From: an uncultured Prevotella sp.
GTDB taxonomy: Bacteria > Bacteroidota > Bacteroidia > Bacteroidales > Bacteroidaceae
DNA: 64,000 nt
Assembly (NCBI GenBank): GCA_900540375.1
Contig: UQFS01000020.1
Coordinates: forward strand, 1 to 64,000
Direction of reading: 5' to 3'
A model generated the notes under the pieces. That model had not been told where the DNA came from. It did no database searches and saw only the letters and a program-made list of their open reading frames with translations. Numbering within the stretch: the stretch's first letter is position 1; the number at the start of each line of letters is the position of its first letter. Shown here piece by piece: positions 41,398 through 50,196 of this stretch. The position numbers and the translations under genes are program-made.

Positions 41398-42675
41398 ATG
41401 AATACAGGTAAAGTAGATGTTCTGCTGGGTCTTCAGTGGGGCGACGAAGGTAAAGGAAAGGTTGTTGACGTTCTTACACCGCGGTATGATGTGGTAGCCC
41501 GTTTTCAGGGAGGTCCCAATGCCGGCCATACTTTGGAGTTTGAAGGACAGAAATATGTGCTTCGCAGCATACCGTCCGGTATCTTCCAAGGTGATAAGGT
41601 CAACATTATCGGTAATGGCGTGGTTTTGGCTCCCGATTTGTTTATGGACGAGGCAAAAGATCTTGAGAAAAGTGGGCATGAGCTGACTTCCAGACTCCAT
41701 ATCTCCAAAAAAGCGCATCTGATTATGCCTACGCATAGAATTCTTGATCGTGCACTTGAAGCTGCCAAAGGCAAGAATAAGGTGGGAACGACCGGCAAGG
41801 GCATTGGCCCGACCTATACCGACAAGGTGAGCCGCAATGGTCTTCGTGTGGGAGATATTCTGGAGAACTTTGATCAGAAATATGCCGCTCATAAAGATCG
41901 ACACATGAAGATGCTGAAGGCCTTAGGATGGACCGACTTCGAAGGCTTCGACGACGTAGAAAAGAAATGGATGGAAGGCGTGGAATATCTTCGTCAGTTC
42001 CATATCGTCGACAGTGAGCATGAGGTGAATAAGTTGCTGAGAGGCGGCAAGAGCATCCTTTGCGAAGGTGCGCAGGGCACGATGCTCGATGTGGACTTTG
42101 GAAGCTATCCCTTTGTCACATCCAGCAACACCGTTTGTGCCGGAGCCTGCACCGGGTTAGGAATCGGTCCCAACAAAATTGGTAATGTCTACGGTATCAT
42201 GAAAGCCTATTGCACACGTGTAGGAGCAGGTCCTTTCCCAACGGAGCTTTTCGATGAGACGGGTAAGAAGATCAGAGATCTCGGTCATGAGTATGGTGCT
42301 GTGACCGGACGTGAGCGCCGCTGCGGATGGATTGACCTCGTACAGCTCCGTTATAGCATTATGGTCGACGGTGTGACGGAATTGATCATGATGAAGAGCG
42401 ATGTCTTAGACGGCTTTGATACGATCAAGGCCTGTGTCGCTTATAAACTGCCTGACGGCACGGTGACACGTGACTTCCCCTATGAGATCGACAATGTGGA
42501 GCCTGTCTATAAAGAGTTGCCGGGATGGAAAACCGATATGACGAAGTTCACTTCTGAAGATCAGTTCCCGAAAGCATTCGCAGACTACATCAAGTTTCTG
42601 GAGGATGAGCTGGAGACACGTATCGGCATCATCTCCATCGGTCCGGACCGTGATCAGACGATTGTAAGAAAATAA
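41398..42675 (+). CDS. purA: Adenylosuccinate synthetase
   Basis: Makes adenylosuccinate from IMP, aspartate and GTP. 425 residues. GLQWGDEGKGKVVDVL near the N terminus (catalytic Asp, GTP P-loop), FQGGPNAGHT, GTTGKGIGPTYTDK and ERRCGWIDLV are conserved. No promoter consensus stands out in the 71 bases before it. hisS follows after 21 bases. Confidence 0.97.
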   Translation: MNTGKVDVLLGLQWGDEGKGKVVDVLTPRYDVVARFQGGPNAGHTLEFEGQKYVLRSIPSGIFQGDKVNIIGNGVVLAPDLFMDEAKDLEKSGHELTSRLHISKKAHLIMPTHRILDRALEAAKGKNKVGTTGKGIGPTYTDKVSRNGLRVGDILENFDQKYAAHKDRHMKMLKALGWTDFEGFDDVEKKWMEGVEYLRQFHIVDSEHEVNKLLRGGKSILCEGAQGTMLDVDFGSYPFVTSSNTVCAGACTGLGIGPNKIGNVYGIMKAYCTRVGAGPFPTELFDETGKKIRDLGHEYGAVTGRERRCGWIDLVQLRYSIMVDGVTELIMMKSDVLDGFDTIKACVAYKLPDGTVTRDFPYEIDNVEPVYKELPGWKTDMTKFTSEDQFPKAFADYIKFLEDELETRIGIISIGPDRDQTIVRK

Positions 42676-42696
42676 ATATCATTGATAATCAGTAGT

Positions 42697-44064
42697 ATGG
42701 CAAATACGAAACCAGCCATTCCAAAGGGTACCAGAGACTTTGGCCCTGAGGAGATGGCAAAGAGAAACTATATATTCAATACCATTAAGGAAGTATACGC
42801 ATTGTACGGCTTCCAGCAGATAGAGACCCCGGCTATGGAAACCCTTCATACGCTGATGGGCAAATACGGTGACGAAGGCGACAAACTCTTGTTCAAGGTC
42901 TTGAACTCGGGCGATTATCTCAAGGATATCTCTGATGAGGAGTTGCGAGAGCGAAACGTTCTCCACTTACAGTCCAAACTGTGTGAGAAGGGCCTGCGCT
43001 ATGATCTTACCGTACCTTTTGCACGCTATGTGGTGATGCATCGCAACGAGTTGCAGTTGCCGTTCAAGCGTTATCAGATTCAGCCGGTGTGGCGTGCTGA
43101 CCGTCCTCAGAAGGGCAGATACCGCGAGTTCTATCAGTGCGATGCCGATATCGTCGGCTCGGACTCTTTGCTCAACGAGGTGGAGCTCATGCAGATCGTT
43201 GACACGGTGTTCCAGTGCTTTGGCATCAGAGTGCAGATCAAGATCAACAACCGTAAGATCCTCTCTGGATTGGCTGAGGTCATCGGTGAGGCTGATAAGA
43301 TCGTAGACATCACAGTGGCCATTGATAAGTTGGATAAGATAGGACTTGAAAAGGTCAACGACGAACTTCAGGAGAATGGTATCTCGGAAGAGGCAATTCA
43401 AAAGTTGCAGCCGGTTATCGCTTTGACAGGCTCTAATGAGGACAAGCTGAAGGTGATCGCTGACGTTTTGAAAGACTCTGAAACGGGATTGAAAGGTGTG
43501 GAAGAGACGTCCTTCATCCTTAATACTCTCAAGCAAGTAGGACTGAAGAATGAAGTTCAGCTTGATCTGACACTTGCCCGTGGCCTCAATTACTATACCG
43601 GTGCTATCTTTGAAGTGAAAGCTCTGGATACACCTATGGGTTCCATCACCGGTGGTGGGCGCTATGACAACCTTACGGGAATCTTCGGTATGCCAGGACT
43701 CTCCGGCGTAGGTATTTCGTTCGGTGCCGACCGTATCTATGATGTCTTGAATGCGCTTGGTCTGTATCCAAAGGATGCTGTTCGTTCCACGCAGTTGCTT
43801 TTCATCAACTTTGGTGAGAAAGAGACCGAGTACTGCCTGCCGATCATTTCGAAGGCTCGCGGCGCCGGCATCCGCACAGAGATCTATCCTGATACTGTCA
43901 AGATGAAGAAACAGATGTCCTATGCCAATGCAAAGCATATCGACTTCGTGGCTTTGGCCGGCGACAACGAGATTGAGGCTGGTAAAGTCACGCTAAAGAA
44001 TATGGTTACGGGCGAGCAGAATCTGGTCGATGTCGATGAGATGATCAAACAGGTGCAGGGATAA
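42697..44064 (+). CDS. hisS: Histidyl-tRNA synthetase
   Basis: 455 residues from the ATG at 42697 (MANTKPAIPKGTRDFGPEE); the TTG at 42682 is rejected. Class II motifs: LRYDLTVPFARYV, YQIQPVWRADRPQKGRYREFYQCD (motif 2, in parts), histidine loop LARGLNYYTGAIFE and motif 3 GVGISFGADRIYD. C-terminal anticodon-binding domain from about residue 360. Longer than E. coli HisS (424), with an insertion around 200-270, as usual in Bacteroidetes. Terminator follows. Confidence 0.96.
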   Translation: MANTKPAIPKGTRDFGPEEMAKRNYIFNTIKEVYALYGFQQIETPAMETLHTLMGKYGDEGDKLLFKVLNSGDYLKDISDEELRERNVLHLQSKLCEKGLRYDLTVPFARYVVMHRNELQLPFKRYQIQPVWRADRPQKGRYREFYQCDADIVGSDSLLNEVELMQIVDTVFQCFGIRVQIKINNRKILSGLAEVIGEADKIVDITVAIDKLDKIGLEKVNDELQENGISEEAIQKLQPVIALTGSNEDKLKVIADVLKDSETGLKGVEETSFILNTLKQVGLKNEVQLDLTLARGLNYYTGAIFEVKALDTPMGSITGGGRYDNLTGIFGMPGLSGVGISFGADRIYDVLNALGLYPKDAVRSTQLLFINFGEKETEYCLPIISKARGAGIRTEIYPDTVKMKKQMSYANAKHIDFVALAGDNEIEAGKVTLKNMVTGEQNLVDVDEMIKQVQG

Positions 44065-44092
44065 CAGATTCGTTTCGTAACTCTATATAATG

Positions 44093-44121
44093 AAGGTAGC
44101 CTCCACGGGCTACCTTTTTTC
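44093..44121 (+). terminator. Terminator after hisS
   Basis: Perfect 9-bp stem AAGGTAGCC (44093-44101) / GGCTACCTT (44108-44116) running into TTTTTT. Confidence 0.9.
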
Positions 44122-44176
44122 TTCTTATTTTTAGAAAGTTATGGATAAAAGTCCCATGAAAAAAGAAGGGATGCGT

Positions 44177-44207
44177 TTTGTAGTTATAGAATAAATTACT
44201 AACTTTG
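44177..44207 (+). promoter_or_regulatory. Promoter of aspS
   Basis: TTTG (44177-44180) and TAACTTTG (44200-44207), spaced 19 bases, 30 bases before the chosen start. Confidence 0.78.
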
Positions 44208-44237
44208 CATTCATATAATATTCAATCTATAATAGCA

Positions 44238-45995
44238 ATGTATAGAACAAATACATGTGGTGAGTTGCGTATCTCAGATGTCGGCAAGAAGGTTACGCTT
44301 GCCGGATGGGTGCAACGCACTCGTAAGATGGGAGGTATGACTTTTGTCGACTTGCGTGACCGTTACGGCATCACCCAGTTGGTGTTTAACGAGGCTGTGG
44401 ATAAAGAGCTGTGCGAGCGGGCAAACAAACTTGGACGTGAGTATTGCATTCAGGCTAAGGGCTTGGTACAGGAGCGACAGAGCAAGAACGACAAGATGGA
44501 AACTGGTGATATAGAGATCATTGTCAATGAGCTCAACATTCTCAGTCCTTCTCTTACTCCACCTTTCACTATAGAGGACAATACAGATGGTGGTGATGAG
44601 TTGAGAATGAAGTACCGCTATTTGGATCTTCGCCGCTCTGTTGTCAGACGCAATTTGGAGTTGCGTCACCGTATGACTATTCTTATCCGCAATTTTCTGG
44701 ACAATCAGAAGTTTATAGAGGTGGAGACACCTGTGCTTATCGGTTCTACTCCAGAGGGAGCGCGTGACTTCGTTGTTCCTTCCCGTATGAATCCCGGTCA
44801 GTTCTACGCATTGCCTCAGAGTCCTCAGACCTTGAAGCAGTTGCTCATGGTGGCTGGCTTTGACAGATATTTCCAGATTGCCAAGTGCTTCCGTGACGAG
44901 GATCTTCGTGCTGACCGCCAGCCCGAGTTCACGCAGGTTGACTGCGAGATGAGTTTTGTGGACCAGGACGATGTCATCAACCTGTTTGAGGAGATGTGTC
45001 GTATGCTCTTCAAGGAGATTCGTGGTGTGGATATTCCTAAGCCTTTGCAGCAGATGACATGGCACGAGGCCATGCGTCGCTTTGGTTCTGATAAGCCGGA
45101 TTTACGTTTTGGTATGGAATTCGTTGAACTGATGGATGAGTTCAAAGGTAAGGGTGAATTCTCTGTCTTTAACGAGGCTAACTATATCGGTGGCATCTGT
45201 GTGCCAGGCTGCGCTGACTATAGCAGAAAGCAGCTCAACGAGTTGACCGACTTTGTCAAGCGTCCTCAGGTGGGTGCTCAAGGACTGGTGTATATCAAAT
45301 ACAATGCCGACGGATCCATCAAGAGTTCTGTTGATAAGTTCTACTCTCAGGAAGTGCTCCAGGGCGTCTTGAAGAAGATGGATGCAAAGCCGGGTGACCT
45401 CGCACTGATACTTTCCGGCAGCAATGCCAATAAGACACGTATTCAGCTTTGCAGCCTGCGCCTGTTGATGGGCGACCGTCTTGGCCTTCGTGATAAGAAT
45501 GTCTTCAAATGTCTTTGGATCATAGACTTCCCGCTCTTTGAGTGGAGCGATGAGGAGCAGCGCCTGATGGCAACACACCATCCTTTCACTATGCCTAATC
45601 CCGATGACATCCCATTGCTCGACGCTCATCCTGAGCAAGTGCGTGCCAAGGCTTATGACTTTGTCTGCAATGGCATCGAAGTGGGCGGAGGTAGTCTGCG
45701 TATCCATGATACGAGACTTCAGGAGAAGATGTTTGAAGTGTTGGGCTTCACTCCCGAGCGTGCTGAGGCTCAGTTTGGTTTCTTGATGAATGCTTTCAAG
45801 TACGGAGCTCCACCTCACGCAGGTCTTGCTTTTGGCTTGGATCGTTTTGTAAGCATTCTTGCAGGCTTGGACAGCATTCGTGATTGCATTGCTTTCCCGA
45901 AGAACAACAATGGGCGCGATGTGATGTTGGATGCTCCTTCAGTCCTTGAGCCTAAGCAACTTGAGGAGTTAAAGATTAAGATTGACAAAGAATAA
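44238..45995 (+). CDS. aspS: Aspartyl-tRNA synthetase, bacterial type
   Basis: 585 residues from the ATG at 44238 (MYRTNTCGELRISDVGKKV); the earlier frame overlaps the promoter. N-terminal OB anticodon domain (VTLAGWVQRTRKMGGMTFVDLRDR in parts), class II core with FIEVETPVLIGSTPEGARDF, FRDEDLRADRQPEFTQVDCE (motif 2), a GAD insertion (about 290-400) and motif 3 HAGLAFGLDRFVSIL. The bacterial GAD-containing form is ~590 residues, as here. Confidence 0.96.
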   Translation: MYRTNTCGELRISDVGKKVTLAGWVQRTRKMGGMTFVDLRDRYGITQLVFNEAVDKELCERANKLGREYCIQAKGLVQERQSKNDKMETGDIEIIVNELNILSPSLTPPFTIEDNTDGGDELRMKYRYLDLRRSVVRRNLELRHRMTILIRNFLDNQKFIEVETPVLIGSTPEGARDFVVPSRMNPGQFYALPQSPQTLKQLLMVAGFDRYFQIAKCFRDEDLRADRQPEFTQVDCEMSFVDQDDVINLFEEMCRMLFKEIRGVDIPKPLQQMTWHEAMRRFGSDKPDLRFGMEFVELMDEFKGKGEFSVFNEANYIGGICVPGCADYSRKQLNELTDFVKRPQVGAQGLVYIKYNADGSIKSSVDKFYSQEVLQGVLKKMDAKPGDLALILSGSNANKTRIQLCSLRLLMGDRLGLRDKNVFKCLWIIDFPLFEWSDEEQRLMATHHPFTMPNPDDIPLLDAHPEQVRAKAYDFVCNGIEVGGGSLRIHDTRLQEKMFEVLGFTPERAEAQFGFLMNAFKYGAPPHAGLAFGLDRFVSILAGLDSIRDCIAFPKNNNGRDVMLDAPSVLEPKQLEELKIKIDKE

Positions 45996-46008
45996 TCGTT
46001 ACTATTGA

Positions 46009-46053
46009 TTGATATACATCAAGCAGGATTAAAATTAACTTGATGTATATCAA
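46009..46053. repeat. Perfect 15-bp inverted repeat downstream of aspS
   Basis: TTGATATACATCAAG (46009-46023) and CTTGATGTATATCAA (46039-46053) are exact complements with a 15-base spacer. No T run follows on either strand, so a simple terminator is doubtful. It ends 62 bases before the next promoter element; each arm also contains the near-palindrome TTGATATACATCAA. Confidence 0.7.
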
Positions 46054-46115
46054 TAAATGATATAACGATCGTCACTTTGGTAAGTAATGAGACAACCTGT
46101 TACTAAAAAATATCT

Positions 46116-46123
46116 TATATTTG
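46116..46123 (+). promoter_or_regulatory. Promoter -7 element of the DUF2582 gene
   Basis: TATATTTG matches TAnnTTTG, 59 bases before the start codon; no -33 TTTG at the usual spacing. Confidence 0.5.
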
Positions 46124-46182
46124 CAGTAAGAAAGTAATAAATTAGTTGTATATTAACTATAAAATTTATTTTTTACTAAATT

Positions 46183-46467
46183 ATGGCAGAAAAGAAAGTA
46201 ACAACAAGAAGAGTAGCTGGCAAAACTGCTACTGTAAAGAAAGCTGCAGCCCCCAAGAAGGTGGCTGAGATTTTAGTAGACGCTGAGAATGCTGGATTCC
46301 GTGCAGGTGATGTGTATCAGGCATTGTCCGCAGCTGGTACTGCTCAGTCTGTCTCAGAGCTTTGCAATGCAACCAATAAGACCGAGACAGAGATCTTGCT
46401 GGGTATTGGTTGGTTGCTCAAAGAGGGCAAGATCAAGGGTGAAGAAGGTAAGGTCGTGCTCGCTTAA
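46183..46467 (+). CDS. Small winged-helix protein with basic tail (DUF2582-like)
   Basis: 94 residues. The first ~28 are a Lys/Ala/Thr-rich tail (KKVTTRRVAGKTATVKKAAA) like histone H1-type tails. The remaining ~65 form a winged-helix unit (FRAGDVYQALSAAG, VSELCNATNKTETEILLGIGWLLKEGKIKGE) that I recognise as DUF2582-like. Likely DNA-binding and possibly nucleoid-associated; the tail is the unusual part. A strong hairpin terminator follows 15 bases after the stop. Confidence 0.8.
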   Translation: MAEKKVTTRRVAGKTATVKKAAAPKKVAEILVDAENAGFRAGDVYQALSAAGTAQSVSELCNATNKTETEILLGIGWLLKEGKIKGEEGKVVLA

Positions 46468-46482
46468 TAGGTGAATACTGTG

Positions 46483-46524
46483 CCGCAGCTTAGTATTAGG
46501 CATACTAAGTTGCGGTTTGTTTTT
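46483..46524 (+). terminator. Terminator between the two small winged-helix-like genes
   Basis: 14-bp stem CCGCAGCTTAGTAT (46483-46496) / ATACTAAGTTGCGG (46502-46515) with one G-U pair and a 5-base loop, followed by TTTGTTTTT. It ends two bases before the next ATG. Confidence 0.88.
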
Positions 46525-46526
46525 CG

Positions 46527-46859
46527 ATGAAAGAGACTGTCATTCGCATTATGTTGGAAGCTGGTAATAAAGGTATCAGCTTAAGATATTTAGTGCTCCA
46601 CGTTTATAATGCATATAATAGTCTGTTTCATCCTGTCAGCAAGGAAGAAGTTCGAGAGTATGTCTATCATTTAGTGAGGAACCACAGTATGTTGCCGACA
46701 GATCCTTTTGAGAGAATAGGGTGGGGAAGATACAGAATTAATCTCCGGTCACAAAAGGTTATTCAAGCTTATATTGATTTTAGCGGTGAGCAAAATGAAT
46801 GTAAGTCTGGAGAAGAAAGTAGCAAGCAGATTGATGTCGATGGTCCTACTCTTTTCTAA
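46527..46859 (+). CDS. Small conserved protein, possibly winged helix
   Basis: 110 residues. The N-terminal 70 (ETVIRIMLEAGNKGISLRYL, SKEEVREYVYHLVRNHSMLP, IGWGRYRINL) look like a winged helix-turn-helix. The C terminus is acidic and polar, with no signal peptide. No family recognised. The ATG at 46527 lies right after a terminator T run; MLEAGNKG at 46551 is the next possible start. Expression may depend on read-through or on an unseen promoter. Confidence 0.6.
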   Translation: MKETVIRIMLEAGNKGISLRYLVLHVYNAYNSLFHPVSKEEVREYVYHLVRNHSMLPTDPFERIGWGRYRINLRSQKVIQAYIDFSGEQNECKSGEESSKQIDVDGPTLF

Positions 46860-46935
46860 AGTGTATTGTAGTTTTTCTTAGACGTATTGAGGCTCTTCTA
46901 AAAGGAATTGAGTTCTTTAGATATAATCAAAATAA

Positions 46936-46962
46936 TCCGCAACGCCGTTTAAGCGTTGCGGA
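46936..46962. terminator. Probable terminator between convergent genes
   Basis: 10-bp stem TCCGCAACGC (46936-46945) / GCGTTGCGGA (46953-46962) between the small gene and the 3' end of tyrA. On the minus strand it is followed by ATTATTTTGATT, a fair U-rich tract for the aromatic operon. Confidence 0.6.
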
Positions 46963-46981
46963 GGATTTCAGTGGAGAAACT

Positions 46982-47761
46982 TTATTTCTCAAAAACGTTA
47001 CGTCTGATCTTTGTGAGGTATGCTTTTATGCCCTTGGCATTTTTTTCGTCAATGATGTGAAGCAGTTCTTTCATCTCTTTGCAGATGTTTTCTACTTGAT
47101 CATGGGTATAAGGGTTGAAGAGTATTTCCTGCAGCAGATAGTCATCTTCTGAAAGAACTCCTCTTGCTATATTCATGTGTCGCTTGAATGTTGTTCCAGG
47201 AGCATCTTGATGTTTCATGACTGCTGCGAATACGAAGGTAGACACAAAGGGTATACTGAGTGAGTAAGCGACGGTCTTGTCATGCTCTTCGAAGGTATAC
47301 TCATAGATGTGCAATCCCAATCCCCGATAGAGATCTTTGAAGAAGATGCGTCCCATATAATCGCCTTCAGAAATGATGATGGCATTTTCCTCAGACAGTT
47401 GATTGAGATTGGCAAAGGTTGGGCCAAACATAGGGTGTGTCGAGACATACGGGTGTCCAGTTTGTTCGTAGAACTCTTTTAGGTGAGTCTTGACGGAAGC
47501 AATGTCAGATATGATACAATCGGCGGGCAGATAGGGGAGAATCTCCTGAAAGGCTGGGATCGTGTATTTGACGGTCACAGCGTTGATGACCAGTTGAGGC
47601 GCGAAATCTTTCACCTCATCCAAGGTGGTAAACCGCTGACAGTTATATGTGAAGCGCAGTCTTCTTGGGTCTTTCTCGAAGACACCCACTTCATGGTCGA
47701 AGCTGAGCAGGTCGATGAAGAATGATCCCATCTTTCCTGCACCCATGATAAGAATCTTCAT
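46982..47761 (-). CDS. tyrA: Prephenate dehydrogenase
   Basis: Makes 4-hydroxyphenylpyruvate on the tyrosine branch. 259 residues. N-terminal Rossmann fold MKILIMGAGKMGSFF and the segment SDIASVKTHLKEF with HPMFGPTFAN are typical of prephenate dehydrogenases (HP motif). It lacks an ACT domain and is not fused to chorismate mutase; that activity is on the neighbouring DAHP synthase fusion. Last gene of the aromatic operon controlled by the leader at 51075-51294. Confidence 0.9.
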   Translation of the reverse strand: MKILIMGAGKMGSFFIDLLSFDHEVGVFEKDPRRLRFTYNCQRFTTLDEVKDFAPQLVINAVTVKYTIPAFQEILPYLPADCIISDIASVKTHLKEFYEQTGHPYVSTHPMFGPTFANLNQLSEENAIIISEGDYMGRIFFKDLYRGLGLHIYEYTFEEHDKTVAYSLSIPFVSTFVFAAVMKHQDAPGTTFKRHMNIARGVLSEDDYLLQEILFNPYTHDQVENICKEMKELLHIIDEKNAKGIKAYLTKIRRNVFEK

Positions 47762-47794
47762 TTTTTTCGTCTGTGTAAGAATATCTATTTATTG

Positions 47795-47837
47795 ATGATG
47801 GGCAATGACTTTTCATCTTAAGTTCGTTGCCCATCAT
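47795..47837 (-). promoter_or_regulatory. Hairpin between DAHP synthase-chorismate mutase and tyrA
   Basis: Perfect 11-bp stem ATGATGGGCAA (47795-47805) / TTGCCCATCAT (47827-47837) in the intergenic gap of the operon. No U tract follows on the minus strand, so it may stabilise or process the message rather than terminate. Confidence 0.5.
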
Positions 47838-47846
47838 ATAAAGTGT

Positions 47847-48911
47847 TTACTGGTTGATGATCTCCATCTGCTGGCGGACACTCTCTTGATGGATAAGCTC
47901 AAAGACATGTGCAGCGCACTCTGGATCGATACCGCATAAGCTGGCTTGTGCTCCACGTTTTTCAAGAATCTCGTTGTAGCGGTTGGCCTGGAACACGGTC
48001 ATATTGTGCTCCTTTTTATATTGACCGATTTCACGGCAAACGCGCATACGCTTTGAGATCAGATCCATCAGTTGGTTGTCAAGCTCATCGATCTGACGGC
48101 GGAGCTGGTTGATACCTTCTGTGGTAACGGTCTCATCACGCACAACCAAAAGGCTGAGGATGTAATCCAAGACATCCGGAGTCACTTGCTGACGGGCATC
48201 ACTCCAAGCGTCGTCAGGATTGTAATGGCTTTCAACGATAAGGCCGTCAAAGCCTAAGTCCATGGCCTGCTGGCACAGAGGAGCGATCAGTTCGCGTCGA
48301 CCACCAATGTGACTGGGATCGCAGATGATAGGCAAGTTGGGGATGCGTCGATGCAACTCCATAGGGATCTGCCACATCGGGAGGTTGCGATAGATCTTCT
48401 TGTCGTAGCTTGAGAAACCACGATGGATAGCAGCCATACGCTTCACGCCAGCCTGATTGATGCGCTCCATGGCGCCAATCCACAATTCAAGGTCGGGGTT
48501 GACAGGATTCTTCACGAACACAGGGATATCTACACCCTTGAGAGAATCTGCCAAATCCTGCATAGCAAAGGGGTTGGCGGTGGTGCGGGCACCGATCCAA
48601 AGGATGTCGATACCATATTTCAGACAGAGTTCCACATGCTCGGGCTTAGCGACCTCTGTAGCAACCAGCATACCCGTCTCGTCTTTGACTTGTTTGAGCC
48701 AAGGCAGAGCCTTCTCTCCACAACCTTCAAAACCTCCTGGTTTGGTGCGTGGCTTCCATACGCCAGCACGGAACATGTGGCAACCTTTGCTTCTCAGCTG
48801 ACGGGCTGTATTCATTACCTGCTCCTCGGTCTCGGCACTGCAGGGACCAGCAATCACTATCGGTCGCTCATTATCACTCGGTAAATTCAGAGCTTCAAGT
48901 TCAAGTTCCAT
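47847..48911 (-). CDS. DAHP synthase - chorismate mutase fusion
   Basis: 354 residues in two parts. Residues ~1-260 are a KDO8P-type DAHP synthase (IVIAGPCSAETEEQVMNTA, KPRTKPGGFEG, WIGARTTANPFA, CDPSHIGGRRELIAP), which makes the first shikimate-pathway intermediate. Residues ~265-354 are an AroQ chorismate mutase helix bundle (LRRQIDELDNQLMDLISKRM, CREIGQYKKEHN), which makes prephenate. The fusion ties pathway entry to the Phe/Tyr branch and can allow prephenate feedback, as in other bacteria. It follows the aminotransferase gene by 89 bases and is followed by tyrA after 85. Confidence 0.93.
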   Translation of the reverse strand: MELELEALNLPSDNERPIVIAGPCSAETEEQVMNTARQLRSKGCHMFRAGVWKPRTKPGGFEGCGEKALPWLKQVKDETGMLVATEVAKPEHVELCLKYGIDILWIGARTTANPFAMQDLADSLKGVDIPVFVKNPVNPDLELWIGAMERINQAGVKRMAAIHRGFSSYDKKIYRNLPMWQIPMELHRRIPNLPIICDPSHIGGRRELIAPLCQQAMDLGFDGLIVESHYNPDDAWSDARQQVTPDVLDYILSLLVVRDETVTTEGINQLRRQIDELDNQLMDLISKRMRVCREIGQYKKEHNMTVFQANRYNEILEKRGAQASLCGIDPECAAHVFELIHQESVRQQMEIINQ

Positions 48912-49000
48912 ATCCTTAAGTTTTAAATTATTAATTTCTATTTTAATCTCAATTTTTGTTTGTGTATCAGATTCGGTATGAACAACTGTTCAGACAAGTA

Positions 49001-50176
49001 CTACTTATTAGCACTGTTTTTCCAATGCTTGATGCGCTTCAGCGCTTCTTCAATCTTCTCGTCTTTAGCACAAAGAGAGATGCGGATGTAGCGCTTACCA
49101 TTAGAGCCAAAGATAAAGCCTGGGGTGATGAAGACTTTTGCCTCATGAAGCACTTGCTCTGTCAGATCTTCCACATCGGCGTAGCCGTCGGGAATTTTTC
49201 CCCAAACAAACATTCCCACCTGGCTCTTGTCGTAGGTGCATCCCAGTGTGTTGAGGATTTGCTCGGCGATGACGCGGCGACGACGATAGTTCTCAATATT
49301 GTTCTCGCGGTGCCAATCTTCAGAATTGGTGTTGTAAGCCTCAGCAGCGGCAAGCTGAATGCCCCGGAAGATACCATTCTCGATATTACTCTGAATCCTA
49401 AAGATCCATGAGATATAGTCTTTGTTGCTCAGCATCATGGCCACGCGCCATCCTGGCATGTTGTGGCTCTTCGACATAGAGTTGAGCTCGATGCAATAGT
49501 CTTTGGCTCCCGGTATTTGCATGATGCTCATCGGATGCTCGTTGAGGATGAGAGAGTAGGGGTTGTCATTGACCACAACAATGTCGTGGCGACGGGCAAA
49601 GTCCACCAGCTTCTCGTAAGTCTCCATGCGTGCATTGCCGCCTGTCGGCATGTTGGGGTAGTTGGTCCATATCAGTTTCACTCCCTCAAGATCCATCTTC
49701 TCAAGTGTATCGAAATCCGGTTGCCATTCATTGTTCTCCAACAGGTCATAGTATATGATCTGGGCACCGAAGATCTTGTTCACAGCTGTGTAGGTTGGGT
49801 AGCCGGGATTTGGGATCAGCACTTTGTCGCCAGGGTTGCAGAAGGCGAGAGTGGCGTACATGATACCTTCCTTAGAACCTATGATGGGCTGGACTTCCGT
49901 GGCCCAATCAACATCCACTCCATATGTCCGCTTATAGAATCCAGCCATAGACTTGCGCAGTTCCGGCAGTCCACAAGTGGGTTGATAACCGTGTGCTGAC
50001 GGATCATGAGCGACTTCACAAAGTTTCTCAATGGTCTGTGGCGATGGCGGCATATCCGGTGAACCAATAGCAAGCGAGATGATGTCTTGCCCTTCTGCAT
50101 TGAGTTTGGCCACTTCTTTCAGTTTGCGGCTGAAATAGTATTCTTGAATTGTGTTAACTCTTTGAGCTGGTTTCAT
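49001..50176 (-). CDS. PLP-dependent aminotransferase of the aromatic operon
   Basis: 391 residues, fold-type I class I/II aminotransferase. SPDMPPSPQTIEKLCEVA, NPGYPTYTAVNK, NDNPYSLI and the PLP-lysine SMSKSHNMPGWRVAMM are visible. Position between prephenate dehydratase and DAHP synthase suggests that it transaminates phenylpyruvate and 4-hydroxyphenylpyruvate to Phe and Tyr. Sequence alone would also allow an aspartate- or LL-DAP-type aminotransferase, so substrate is inference from context. Confidence 0.87.
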   Translation of the reverse strand: MKPAQRVNTIQEYYFSRKLKEVAKLNAEGQDIISLAIGSPDMPPSPQTIEKLCEVAHDPSAHGYQPTCGLPELRKSMAGFYKRTYGVDVDWATEVQPIIGSKEGIMYATLAFCNPGDKVLIPNPGYPTYTAVNKIFGAQIIYYDLLENNEWQPDFDTLEKMDLEGVKLIWTNYPNMPTGGNARMETYEKLVDFARRHDIVVVNDNPYSLILNEHPMSIMQIPGAKDYCIELNSMSKSHNMPGWRVAMMLSNKDYISWIFRIQSNIENGIFRGIQLAAAEAYNTNSEDWHRENNIENYRRRRVIAEQILNTLGCTYDKSQVGMFVWGKIPDGYADVEDLTEQVLHEAKVFITPGFIFGSNGKRYIRISLCAKDEKIEEALKRIKHWKNSANK

Positions 50177-50196
50177 ATTGATGATTATTGCAGTTG

